Source of the DNA: Lachnospiraceae bacterium
Lineage (GTDB): Bacteria; Bacillota; Clostridia; Lachnospirales; Lachnospiraceae
Reading direction: 5' to 3'
NCBI GenBank assembly: GCA_902363675.1
Contig: CABJAV010000011.1
Coordinates: 1-64,000, forward strand
DNA: 64,000 bases
A program made the translations under genes and the position numbers. The first letter of the stretch is position 1. Every line of letters starts with the position of its first letter. The notes below the pieces were generated by a model that did no database searches, was not told the DNA's origin, and was given only the letters and a program-made list of their open reading frames with translations. Shown here one piece after another: positions 1 to 6,784 of the stretch.

Positions 1-2
1 GC

Positions 3-53
3 AGAAAAGAGCAGACCAATCTGTTCCGCGAGATTGGAGAAATATTTGCATAA
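3..53 (+). CDS. 3' end of an unidentified gene (partial)
   Basis: One frame at the left edge reads through to a TAA at 51-53 and ends in the peptide FREIGEIFA. It is followed a few bases later by a terminator hairpin, which is what one expects after a real gene. Only about 16 codons are inside the window, so no family can be named. Another frame stays open to about position 81, so the frame choice rests on the terminator position alone. Confidence 0.35.
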   Translation, partial: RKEQTNLFREIGEIFA

Positions 54-57
54 GAAA

Positions 58-100
58 ACCGATGGTTTTGACTACGATTAGTCTATACCATCGGTTCTTT
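58..100 (+). terminator. Rho-independent terminator
   Basis: A perfect 9-bp stem ACCGATGGT (58-66) / ACCATCGGT (87-95) is followed by TCTTTT. It closes the gene entering from the left edge. Confidence 0.75.
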
Positions 101-130
101 TGTTACAAGTTTACCTCTGAACAGTAACCT

Positions 131-415
131 CTATTTTTTTGCGCATTTACAGGTTTGGAGTATTCTTTTTTCCAGCTGTTCCTGTGCAACATCAGGCGGC
201 GTGGTTCGTCCGAGATACTGATTAAGATTCTCCTGTTTCCGCTTCAGATCACGCACCTCTTTTTCACAATTCTTATAGGTGGAGGTCAGCTCATTTTTCT
301 GTTTTGTCAGTTCCTCAAGCTCTGCTTTCAGTTTATCGACATTCAAAAGCAGTGTAGAAGATTGACAAGGTTGCTCTTGTAAACTGTGAGATTTTTGAAA
401 AATATCTGGAAACAT
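131..415 (-). pseudogene. Remnant of a relaxase/mobilisation protein C-terminal tail
   Basis: The 94-residue minus-strand reading frame is mostly a charged coiled coil (LKAELEELTKQKNELTS, then YKNCEKEVRDLKRKQENLNQ). This layout, with a Lys/Glu heptad stretch and a short basic end, resembles the C-terminal tail of relaxases from Firmicute mobilisable elements. The catalytic N-terminal part (HUH tyrosines) is absent and the preceding residues do not look like a relaxase. I read it as the scar of a lost mobile element; it could also be an unrelated small coiled-coil protein. It has no clear ribosome binding site on the minus strand. Confidence 0.4.
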
Positions 416-440
416 TCTTAAAAAAATACTACAAAACCTA

Positions 441-469
441 TTGACATACTAGGAATACAAGGATATAAT
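441..469 (+). promoter_or_regulatory. Consensus sigma-A promoter of the sulfur amino acid transport operon
   Basis: TTGACA at 441-446, a 17-bp spacer, and TATAAT at 464-469. Both hexamers match the consensus exactly. Transcription should start near 476, about 25 bases before the leader peptide start codon. Confidence 0.9.
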
Positions 470-501
470 ACGAAACATGAAATGAAAGGAGACATGACAA
501 A

Positions 502-615
502 ATGAGAAATGTATTTACTTTGAACAACATGTGTATGTGCTGTCGAATGCTGGACTCCCAGGCGGATCATATGGCCGGGTGTAGGGCTCGTTTGTCATGC
601 ACCTGTTTGCAATAA
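502..615 (+). CDS. Cys/Met-rich leader peptide (37 aa)
   Basis: A short open frame with a good ribosome binding site (GAAAGGAG, 10 bases before ATG) lies between a perfect promoter and a terminator. It encodes 37 residues with six Cys (11, 13, 14, 27, 33, 35) and five Met, including the run MCMCCRM at residues 10-16. Such codon clustering is typical of attenuation leader peptides, where scarcity of the cognate charged tRNA stalls the ribosome. The downstream operon carries MetNI-type and cystine-like transporters, which fits Cys and Met as signals. The peptide itself probably has no function. It is not a known annotated family that I recognise. Confidence 0.7.
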   Translation: MRNVFTLNNMCMCCRMLDSQADHMAGCRARLSCTCLQ

Positions 616-670
616 TTTGTGATACAGATTAATGTAAGCCATTGCCTGGGAGAAACATCCAGGCTTTTTC
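550..670 (+). promoter_or_regulatory. Transcription attenuator: antiterminator and terminator
   Basis: The terminator stem is GCCTGG (644-649) with CCAGGC (659-664), followed by TTTTTC. Its left arm lies inside GCCTGGGAG (644-652), which is perfectly complementary over 9 bases to CTCCCAGGC at 555-563 inside the leader peptide gene. That segment starts 12 bases after the MCMCC codons (529-543). A ribosome stalled on these codons would melt the small local hairpin and leave 555-563 close to its edge, so that the antiterminator could form. Free translation would favour the terminator. The arrangement is read directly from the sequence; the mechanism is inferred by analogy with amino acid biosynthetic leaders. 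Confidence 0.7.
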
Positions 671-742
671 TTTGCAAATGCAAGAGGGTGTGAAAAAGTA
701 AACTTACAGAATGCAAACAAATAATCTTAGAAGGAGAAAATT

Positions 743-2401
743 ATGAAAAAGAATTTTTTGAAGAAGTTAGTAACTGGCGTTTTAGCAGCAACCTTAGGAG
801 TGACAGCTCTGGCAGGCTGCGGATCAGCCAAGACTGCTGATAAAGGTGATCAGGTTTATCGTACATTAGATGAAATCAAAGACAGTGGAGAAATCAATAT
901 CGGGGTTTTCTCTGACAAAAATCCATTTGGTTATGTAGATGACAACGGTGATTATCAGGGATATGATGTATACTTTGCAGAGCGCCTTGGAAAAGATCTT
1001 GGTGTAAAGATCAATTATGTATCCACAGAGGCTGCAAACCGTGTTGAGTACTTAGAGACTGGAAAGGTAGACATTGTCCTTGCAAACTTTACCGTAACAG
1101 ACGAGCGTGCAGAAAAAGTAGATTTTGCACTTCCATACATGAACGTAGCACTTGGTGTGGTATCCCATGAAGATAACGTAATCAAGAGTCTGGATGAAAT
1201 CGGAGCAGATGATCAGGTAATCGTAATTTCCGGAACTACTGCAGAGACTTATCTGGAAAAGAATGAGCCGGATATCAAACTTCAGAAGTTTGATACTTAC
1301 GCAGCTGCAAAGACGGCTTTCGAGAACGGAACCGGTGTTGCATGGGCAAACGATAACACAGAGGTTATTGCTTATGCGAAGGAGAATGAGGGTTATGTGG
1401 TAGGAATTTCTTCCCTTGGTGATCAGCAGAGCATTGCCCCGGCAGTAACAAAAGGCAACAGCACACTCCTTAACTGGATCAACGACGAGATCAAGAGCCT
1501 TGGAAAAGAAAACTTCTTCCATGCAGATTATGAAGCAACATTGCTTGACACATATGGTGCAGACTATGAAGATACTCTGGTAATCGAAGGTGGCGGAGAC
1601 GCAGCAGACAAAACAGATACAGAAGCAACAACAGAGGAAGGTAAATTAGACATTACACCAGGAAATGGAGAAACCATTAAAGTAGCAGCATCTCCAATTC
1701 CACATGCAGAAATTTTAGCAAAAGCAGCAGATATTTTAAAAGATTATGGATATGACCTTGAAGTAACGGAATTTGATGATTATGTGCAGCCAAACCTTGT
1801 TGTAGAATCTGGCGAATTTGATGCAAATTATGTAGAGCATTTACCATACTTAAACAGCTTTAACGAGGAGCAGGGAACACACCTTGTAGATGCCGGTGAC
1901 ATTCATTATGAGCCATTCGGTATTTATCCGGGAACCAAAAGCAAACTTGAGGATATTGCAGACGGAGACCACATTGCGATTCCAAACGACACAACCAACG
2001 AGGCAAGAGCATTACTGTTACTTCAGGACAATGGTCTGATCAAGTTAAAAGACGAAACAAGTCTTACCGCAACCGTAAATGATATTGCAGAGAATCCTCA
2101 TAATCTTCAGTTTGTAGAGCTTGAGGCAGCACAGGTTGCAAGAGTTGTAAACGAAGTTGAATTTGTAGTCTTAAACGGAAACTATGCACTTGAGGCAGGA
2201 TATTCTGTAGGAAAAGATGCCATCGCATATGAGGCAAATGATTCCATCGCAGCAAAGACTTATGTAAATATCATCGCTGTAAAGGAAGGAAATGAAAACA
2301 GCGGCAAGATCAAAGCACTTGTTTCGGTTCTCAGATCTGACGAGATTAAGAAATTTATTGATGATACTTATGACGGTGCAGTTATTTTCTACGAAAAATA
2401 A
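743..2401 (+). CDS. Double-headed ABC substrate-binding lipoprotein (SBP_bac_3 domain fused to MetQ/NlpA domain)
   Basis: 552 residues. A lipoprotein signal with lipobox LAGC (Cys about 26) is followed by two complete binding proteins. Residues ~45-285 are a family-3 amino acid binding domain (GVFSDKNPFGYVDDNGDYQG, then GYDVYFAERLGKDLG), closest in style to cysteine/cystine binders such as CjaA. An acidic, Thr/Glu-rich linker (~285-305) leads to residues ~308-552, an NlpA/MetQ methionine-type domain (VAASPIPHAEILAKAADIL, YVEHLPYLNSFNEE). Single-domain relatives are about 270 residues each, so this is a true fusion of two unrelated binding-protein families. The downstream operon has both matching permease types, so the protein probably feeds two transporters from one anchor. 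The start codon has an AGAAGGAG site. A hairpin just after the gene may raise its mRNA level. Confidence 0.9.
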   Translation: MKKNFLKKLVTGVLAATLGVTALAGCGSAKTADKGDQVYRTLDEIKDSGEINIGVFSDKNPFGYVDDNGDYQGYDVYFAERLGKDLGVKINYVSTEAANRVEYLETGKVDIVLANFTVTDERAEKVDFALPYMNVALGVVSHEDNVIKSLDEIGADDQVIVISGTTAETYLEKNEPDIKLQKFDTYAAAKTAFENGTGVAWANDNTEVIAYAKENEGYVVGISSLGDQQSIAPAVTKGNSTLLNWINDEIKSLGKENFFHADYEATLLDTYGADYEDTLVIEGGGDAADKTDTEATTEEGKLDITPGNGETIKVAASPIPHAEILAKAADILKDYGYDLEVTEFDDYVQPNLVVESGEFDANYVEHLPYLNSFNEEQGTHLVDAGDIHYEPFGIYPGTKSKLEDIADGDHIAIPNDTTNEARALLLLQDNGLIKLKDETSLTATVNDIAENPHNLQFVELEAAQVARVVNEVEFVVLNGNYALEAGYSVGKDAIAYEANDSIAAKTYVNIIAVKEGNENSGKIKALVSVLRSDEIKKFIDDTYDGAVIFYEK

Positions 2402-2412
2402 ACATGGAAAGG

Positions 2413-2437
2413 AAAGGAGGGGGTAAAGCCCTCCTTT
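2413..2437 (+). other. Intergenic RNA hairpin after the binding-protein gene
   Basis: Perfect 9-bp stem AAAGGAGGG (2413-2421) / CCCTCCTTT (2429-2437) with a 7-base loop and no T-tract. It lies between the binding-protein gene and metN. Such stems protect the upstream mRNA end, giving more binding protein than transporter. The stem also contains an AGGAGG, so it could hide a ribosome binding site. Confidence 0.55.
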
Positions 2438-2452
2438 GTCACTGGTGAAAAG

Positions 2453-3466
2453 ATGAGCGAAATTGAAATTAGAAATCTGACAAAAACATTTGATATAAAA
2501 GGGCGCACGGTTCACGCATTAAAAAATATCAGTCTTTCTATCGAGCAGGGCGATATTTTCGGAATTATCGGAATGTCCGGAGCTGGAAAAAGTACGCTGG
2601 TGCGATCCATCAATTATCTGGAGAAACCAACGGAAGGACAGGTTTTGATTGATGGGGTGGATCTGGCAGATCTGACAGAGAAGCAGCTTCGCAAAAAGCG
2701 CAGCGATATCGGCATGATCTTTCAAAATTTCAATCTTCTGGAGCAGAAAAATGTTCTGGATAATATCTGTTTTCCACTTGAGATTGCCGGGGTTAAAAAG
2801 AAAGAGGCAAGAAAACGCGCCGAAGAACTTTTAAAGACGGTTAATCTGGAGGAAAAGGCAAAAGCGTATCCATCACAGTTGTCCGGTGGACAGAAGCAGC
2901 GTGTCGCTATCGCGCGTGCACTGGCTACCAATCCGAAGATTCTGCTGTGTGATGAGGCAACGAGCGCACTTGATCCACAGACGACAGCCGCAATCTTAAA
3001 ACTCTTAAAAGAGATCAATGAAACACTGGGAATTACCATTATTATTATTACGCATCAGATGTCAGTTGTTACAGAAATCTGTAAGCGTGTGGCAATCATA
3101 GACAGTGGAAATCTTGTAGAAGAGGGATTGGTTGAAAAGATTTTTGAAAATCCACAGTCTGACGCAGCGAAAGAATTGATATCCGGTAAAGCCATTCGTT
3201 ATACGCCGGTTGAGAATCTGGATGTAGAACGAAAGATTCGAATTGTATTTCAGGAAAATTCCGCATTTGAGCCAGTGATCTCGAATATTATTTTACAATA
3301 CCAGGTGCCGGTCAATATTTTGAAGGCAGATACCAGGAATGTAAGCGGAAAAGCCGTTGGTGAGATGATCCTTGGCTTGCCGACAGGAAAAGAAACACAG
3401 GATGAAATTATCGCTCATCTGAGAGAGCGTGGGTTAATAGTGACGGAGGTGACAGAAAATGTTTGA
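2453..3466 (+). CDS. metN: Methionine ABC transporter ATP-binding protein MetN
   Basis: 337 residues, the usual MetN length. The ATPase domain (1-240) has Walker A GMSGAGKST, signature LSGGQKQR and Walker B ILLCDEATSALD. The last ~75 residues form the NIL/ACT-like domain that in MetN binds methionine and shuts transport when the cell is replete (RIVFQENSAFEPVISNIIL to the end). It works with MetI in the cytoplasmic membrane and probably with the NlpA-type half of the upstream fused binding protein. Its ribosome binding site is weak (GGTGAAAAG), which fits lower expression than the binding protein. It overlaps metI by 8 bases. Confidence 0.92.
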   Translation: MSEIEIRNLTKTFDIKGRTVHALKNISLSIEQGDIFGIIGMSGAGKSTLVRSINYLEKPTEGQVLIDGVDLADLTEKQLRKKRSDIGMIFQNFNLLEQKNVLDNICFPLEIAGVKKKEARKRAEELLKTVNLEEKAKAYPSQLSGGQKQRVAIARALATNPKILLCDEATSALDPQTTAAILKLLKEINETLGITIIIITHQMSVVTEICKRVAIIDSGNLVEEGLVEKIFENPQSDAAKELISGKAIRYTPVENLDVERKIRIVFQENSAFEPVISNIILQYQVPVNILKADTRNVSGKAVGEMILGLPTGKETQDEIIAHLRERGLIVTEVTENV

Positions 3467-4121
3467 TAAACAAGTAATACAAATGATTGCAGAAGGTATT
3501 CGTGACACATTGTATATGACACTGTTTTCGACTATTATAGGATATGTGATCGGATTACCGTTCGGCGTGCTGCTTCACGTCACAAGTGAAAAGGGACTGC
3601 ATCCGAACCGGATCATTTACCGGATCGGAGATTTTATCTGTAATATCATTCGAAGCATTCCGTTCCTGATTCTGTTGATCCTGCTGATTCCATTCACACG
3701 ACTCATTGTAGGAAAAAGCTATGGTTCGACTGCAACTATCGTGCCGCTTGTTATCTGTGCAGCACCATACATTGCAAGGGTCGTAGAATCCTCTTTAAAT
3801 GAAGTGGATGCTGGTGTCATCGAGGCGGCAAAAGCCATGGGCGCAAGCAATATGCAGATTATTTTTAAGGTACTTCTTGTGGAGGCAAGAACTTCACTGA
3901 TCAATGGAGCAACCATCACAACCGGACTGCTCCTTGGATATTCAGCAATGTCAGGAACCGTCGGTGGAGGCGGACTTGGAGATATTGCAGTACGATATGG
4001 TTATTATCGTTGGCAGACCGATATCATGATTGTTACGGTCGTGCTGCTGATTGTTATTTTCCAGATTATCCAGAATCTCGGAACAAGGTTGTCCGGCCGA
4101 TTAGATCATAGAAAGCGTTAG
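3459..4121 (+). CDS. metI: Methionine ABC transporter permease MetI
   Basis: 220 residues with about five membrane segments. It has the EAA loop that contacts the ATPase (EAAKAMGASNMQIIFKVLL) and the MetI hallmark SAMSGTVGGGGLGDIAVRYG. Start ATG 3459 lies within the end of metN and has a strong GGAGGTGA site 6 bases upstream, implying translational coupling. With MetN and the NlpA-type binding domain it forms a complete D/L-methionine importer. Confidence 0.92.
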   Translation: MFDKQVIQMIAEGIRDTLYMTLFSTIIGYVIGLPFGVLLHVTSEKGLHPNRIIYRIGDFICNIIRSIPFLILLILLIPFTRLIVGKSYGSTATIVPLVICAAPYIARVVESSLNEVDAGVIEAAKAMGASNMQIIFKVLLVEARTSLINGATITTGLLLGYSAMSGTVGGGGLGDIAVRYGYYRWQTDIMIVTVVLLIVIFQIIQNLGTRLSGRLDHRKR

Positions 4122-4132
4122 GATGCGATAGC

Positions 4133-4792
4133 ATGAATTTTGATGTAATATTTAATTATATGCCGATGTATACAAAGGCATTCTTGTTGACAATAAAGAT
4201 AGGATGGATAGGAATTGCACTTTCAATCGGAATTGGAATTGTTGTAGCTTTTATTCTGCATTTTAAGATTCCGGTTCTGTCACAGATTGTTAAAGTGTAC
4301 GTGGAATTGTTCCGCAATACGCCGCTTCTGGTGCAGTTATTTTTTATCTATTTTGGACTTCCGAAGATTGGTCTTTCCATATCCGCAGAAGTATGCGGAG
4401 CCGTGGGATTAGGCCTTCTGGGTGGAAGTTATATGGCAGAGAGTTTCCGAAGCGGACTGGAGGCCGTGCCGCTTTCGCAGACGGAATCTGCGCTGGCATT
4501 GGGAATGAACCGGCTGCAGATGTTTGGATCGGTAATTCTTCCGCAGGCTTTTTCTATCAGTGTACCGGCAATTGTGGCGAATATCATCTTTCTGCTGAAA
4601 GAAACCAGTGTATTTTCTGCAATCAGTCTGATGGATCTCATGTTTACTGCAAAAGACCTGATTGGACAGTATTATAATACAACGGAATGTCTGTTTATGC
4701 TTGTTGGATTCTATATTGTCATGCTGCTTCCGGTATCTATTTTAGGAAGTCTGGTCGAGCATAAAGCAAGATATCGTATGTTTGGAGATTAA
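4133..4792 (+). CDS. Polar amino acid ABC transporter permease (HisM/GlnP family), first subunit
   Basis: 219 residues, about five membrane helices. The family signature VELFRNTPLLVQLFFIYFG and an EAA loop (ESALALGMNRLQMFGSVILP) place it in the HisMQ/GlnP permease family, not MetI. It begins 12 bases after metI. The next gene is a second permease of the same family, so the two probably form a heterodimer, as in HisQ/HisM. The likely partner binding domain is the family-3 half of the fused lipoprotein, and cystine/cysteine is a reasonable guess for the substrate. The ribosome binding site (AGGA) is weak. Confidence 0.88.
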   Translation: MNFDVIFNYMPMYTKAFLLTIKIGWIGIALSIGIGIVVAFILHFKIPVLSQIVKVYVELFRNTPLLVQLFFIYFGLPKIGLSISAEVCGAVGLGLLGGSYMAESFRSGLEAVPLSQTESALALGMNRLQMFGSVILPQAFSISVPAIVANIIFLLKETSVFSAISLMDLMFTAKDLIGQYYNTTECLFMLVGFYIVMLLPVSILGSLVEHKARYRMFGD

Positions 4793-4796
4793 TGAG

Positions 4797-5465
4797 ATGG
4801 GATTTGAAATTTTACTAAAAGGAAATAATATGATCCGGCTTTTGCAAGGACTCTGGGTGGCACTTCGAATCAGCTTGATCTCTGTTGTGCTCAGCATGGT
4901 GCTTGGAATTTTACTTGGAATGCTTATGACATCAAAGAACAAAGCCGTTCAGGTGATCACAAGAATTTATCTGGAGATTGTGCGCATCATGCCACAGCTC
5001 GTACTTTTGTTCATTGTGTATTTTGGAGCAACCAAAGCGATGGGCATCAATATGTCGGCAGAGACTGCGTCCATCATTGTTTTTGTATTCTGGGGAACTG
5101 CAGAGATGGCAGATCTGGTCAGAGGTTCTCTGATCAGCATTCCAAAGATTCAGTATGAAAGCAGTGAGTCACTTGGCCTTAGCCGCGGACAGACATATCA
5201 GTATGTGATCATTCCGCAGATCATTCGAAGAATGATTCCACTTTCCATCAACCTGATCACCCGTATGATCAAGACAACGAGCCTTGTCATGATGATTGGA
5301 ATTGTGGAAGTGTTAAAAGTGGGACAGCAGATTATAGAGGCAAACCGAAAGACCGCTCCAAATGCTGCGTTTGCTATATTTGCAACGGTCCTTCTTTTAT
5401 ATTTTATTGCCTGCTGGCCGATAAGCTGCCTTTCAAAATATCTTGAAAAACGATGGGAGAACTGA
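4797..5465 (+). CDS. Polar amino acid ABC transporter permease (HisM/GlnP family), second subunit
   Basis: 222 residues from ATG 4797, chosen because GGAG sits 9 bases upstream. A TTG at 4782 would add five residues and overlap the previous gene. It has the family motif EIVRIMPQLVLLFIVYFGA and an EAA loop (YESSESLGLSRGQTYQYVII). It pairs with the preceding permease. The two proteins are related but clearly different, consistent with an old duplication giving a heterodimeric channel. Confidence 0.87.
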   Translation: MGFEILLKGNNMIRLLQGLWVALRISLISVVLSMVLGILLGMLMTSKNKAVQVITRIYLEIVRIMPQLVLLFIVYFGATKAMGINMSAETASIIVFVFWGTAEMADLVRGSLISIPKIQYESSESLGLSRGQTYQYVIIPQIIRRMIPLSINLITRMIKTTSLVMMIGIVEVLKVGQQIIEANRKTAPNAAFAIFATVLLLYFIACWPISCLSKYLEKRWEN

Positions 5466-5466
5466 T

Positions 5467-6237
5467 ATGGACGAAATATTGCGCATCAAAAATTTAAGCA
5501 AACGATATGACGATATAAGTGTTTTGGAAAACATAGATCTTTCTGTGAAAAAGGGAGAAGTGGTCGTGATTGTCGGACCATCCGGCTGTGGAAAAAGTAC
5601 TTTGCTCCGCTGTCTGAATGGATTAGAGGAGATCCAGGAGGGAGAGGTTTGGCTTGATGACGAGGTCGTGAATCCAAACAAGAAGAACTTAAGCAAAAAC
5701 AGGGAAAAAATCGGCATGGTATTCCAGAGTTATGACCTCTTTCCGCATCTGACAATTCTGCAGAATGTGACACTTGCACCGATCAAGGTCAAAAAAAGAA
5801 AACGTACGGAAGTGGAGAAAGAGGCGCTTGAACTGTTAGAGCGCGTAGGTCTGGTCTCCAAGAAGGATACTTATCCAAGACAGCTTTCCGGTGGACAAAA
5901 GCAGAGAGTTGCTATCGTGCGTGCACTGATCATGCACCCGGAGGTGCTGCTTCTTGACGAGATTACCGCAGCACTGGACCCGGAGATGGTGCGGGAGGTT
6001 CTCGACGTTGTGCTGGCTTTGGCACAGGAGGGAAGAACCATGGTCATTGTCACACATGAGATGCAGTTTGCCAAAGCGGTAGCAGACCGTATGGTATTCC
6101 TTGAGGGCGGAAAAATCGTGGAAGAGGGAAATCCAAAAGAGTTTTTTGAAGATCCGAAAACAGACCGACTCCGGAAGTTTTTACAGACTTTTACTTATGA
6201 AAAAGGTGGAGAAGCCGGTGTGTTAGTAAAACGCTAG
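5467..6237 (+). CDS. Polar amino acid ABC transporter ATP-binding protein (GlnQ/HisP family)
   Basis: 256 residues from ATG 5467, with GGGAGA 7 bases upstream. An in-frame ATG at 5443 inside the previous gene is less likely. Walker A GPSGCGKST, signature LSGGQKQRVAI and Walker B VLLLDEITAALDPE are intact. It lacks the C-terminal NIL domain of MetN, so it belongs with the two HisM-type permeases. It is the last gene of the operon. Its 3' end overlaps the convergent Nudix gene by 15 bases. Confidence 0.9.
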   Translation: MDEILRIKNLSKRYDDISVLENIDLSVKKGEVVVIVGPSGCGKSTLLRCLNGLEEIQEGEVWLDDEVVNPNKKNLSKNREKIGMVFQSYDLFPHLTILQNVTLAPIKVKKRKRTEVEKEALELLERVGLVSKKDTYPRQLSGGQKQRVAIVRALIMHPEVLLLDEITAALDPEMVREVLDVVLALAQEGRTMVIVTHEMQFAKAVADRMVFLEGGKIVEEGNPKEFFEDPKTDRLRKFLQTFTYEKGGEAGVLVKR

Positions 6238-6684
6238 TTTTTTCTCCACCAGCAGATCCCCTTCATATACGAGTTTCAGAGTAAAAAAGCGAGGCTCATC
6301 TTCCAGAAGGAGACGTAAAAAGATTGCGTCACCTTCCCAGGTAGGAAGGTTGGGAACCTCGCTTTTGTCTACCCATTTTAAGTCCCCTTCGTTGCAGGTA
6401 ATAAGGTCGCCGGTAAATGCATCTGCGGTAAAAAGGCACATCATCTCAGGTTCCTGCTGGTCACTCACAAATGTGATCAGGGCACGAAAGCGGTACGAGG
6501 TAAGGGTGAGTCCGGTCTCTTCTTTTACTTCACGCAAAAGACAGTCTTCCGGGGATTCGCTTCCCTCGGCATGTCCACCCACACCAATCCATTTCCCTTC
6601 ATTGATATCATTTTTCTTTTTGGTGCGATGGAGCATCAGATATTTTCCATCCTGTTCGATGTAGCAGAGTGTTGTCATTTTCAT
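6223..6684 (-). CDS. Nudix hydrolase, 8-oxo-dGTP diphosphatase-like (MutT family)
   Basis: 153 residues. The Nudix box is complete (about residues 37-59: GHAEGSESPEDCLLREVKEE, then TGLT), with the REVKEE metal-binding glutamates. The protein also has the N-terminal strand pair and a GEGD-like acidic loop typical of MutT enzymes, which clean oxidised nucleotides from the pool. It is transcribed toward the transport operon and away from the helicase. It shares a short divergent promoter region with that gene. Confidence 0.85.
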   Translation of the reverse strand: MKMTTLCYIEQDGKYLMLHRTKKKNDINEGKWIGVGGHAEGSESPEDCLLREVKEETGLTLTSYRFRALITFVSDQQEPEMMCLFTADAFTGDLITCNEGDLKWVDKSEVPNLPTWEGDAIFLRLLLEDEPRFFTLKLVYEGDLLVEKKLAFY

Positions 6685-6707
6685 AATAAAATTCTCCAGG
6701 TTGTGTA

Positions 6708-6736
6708 TTGTTACAAGTTCGTTTAACGTTTATTAT
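6708..6736 (+). promoter_or_regulatory. Promoter of the WYL/helicase gene
   Basis: TTGTTA (6708-6713), 17-bp spacer, TATTAT (6731-6736). The spacer ends in GTTTAACGTT. The promoter of the zinc-ribbon gene 3.2 kb downstream has the same -10 and almost the same spacer end (GTTTAGCGTT), so the two promoters appear related. Confidence 0.55.
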
Positions 6737-6784
6737 AATTCATAGATAAACAAACAGCAATAGACCATTGTAGGAGCACAGTGT

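Noticed and set aside
1052..1522. Long minus-strand open frame opposite the fused binding protein
   Set aside because: It has no ribosome binding site, its codon use is the mirror of the plus-strand gene, and the sequence resembles no family. It is a shadow frame.
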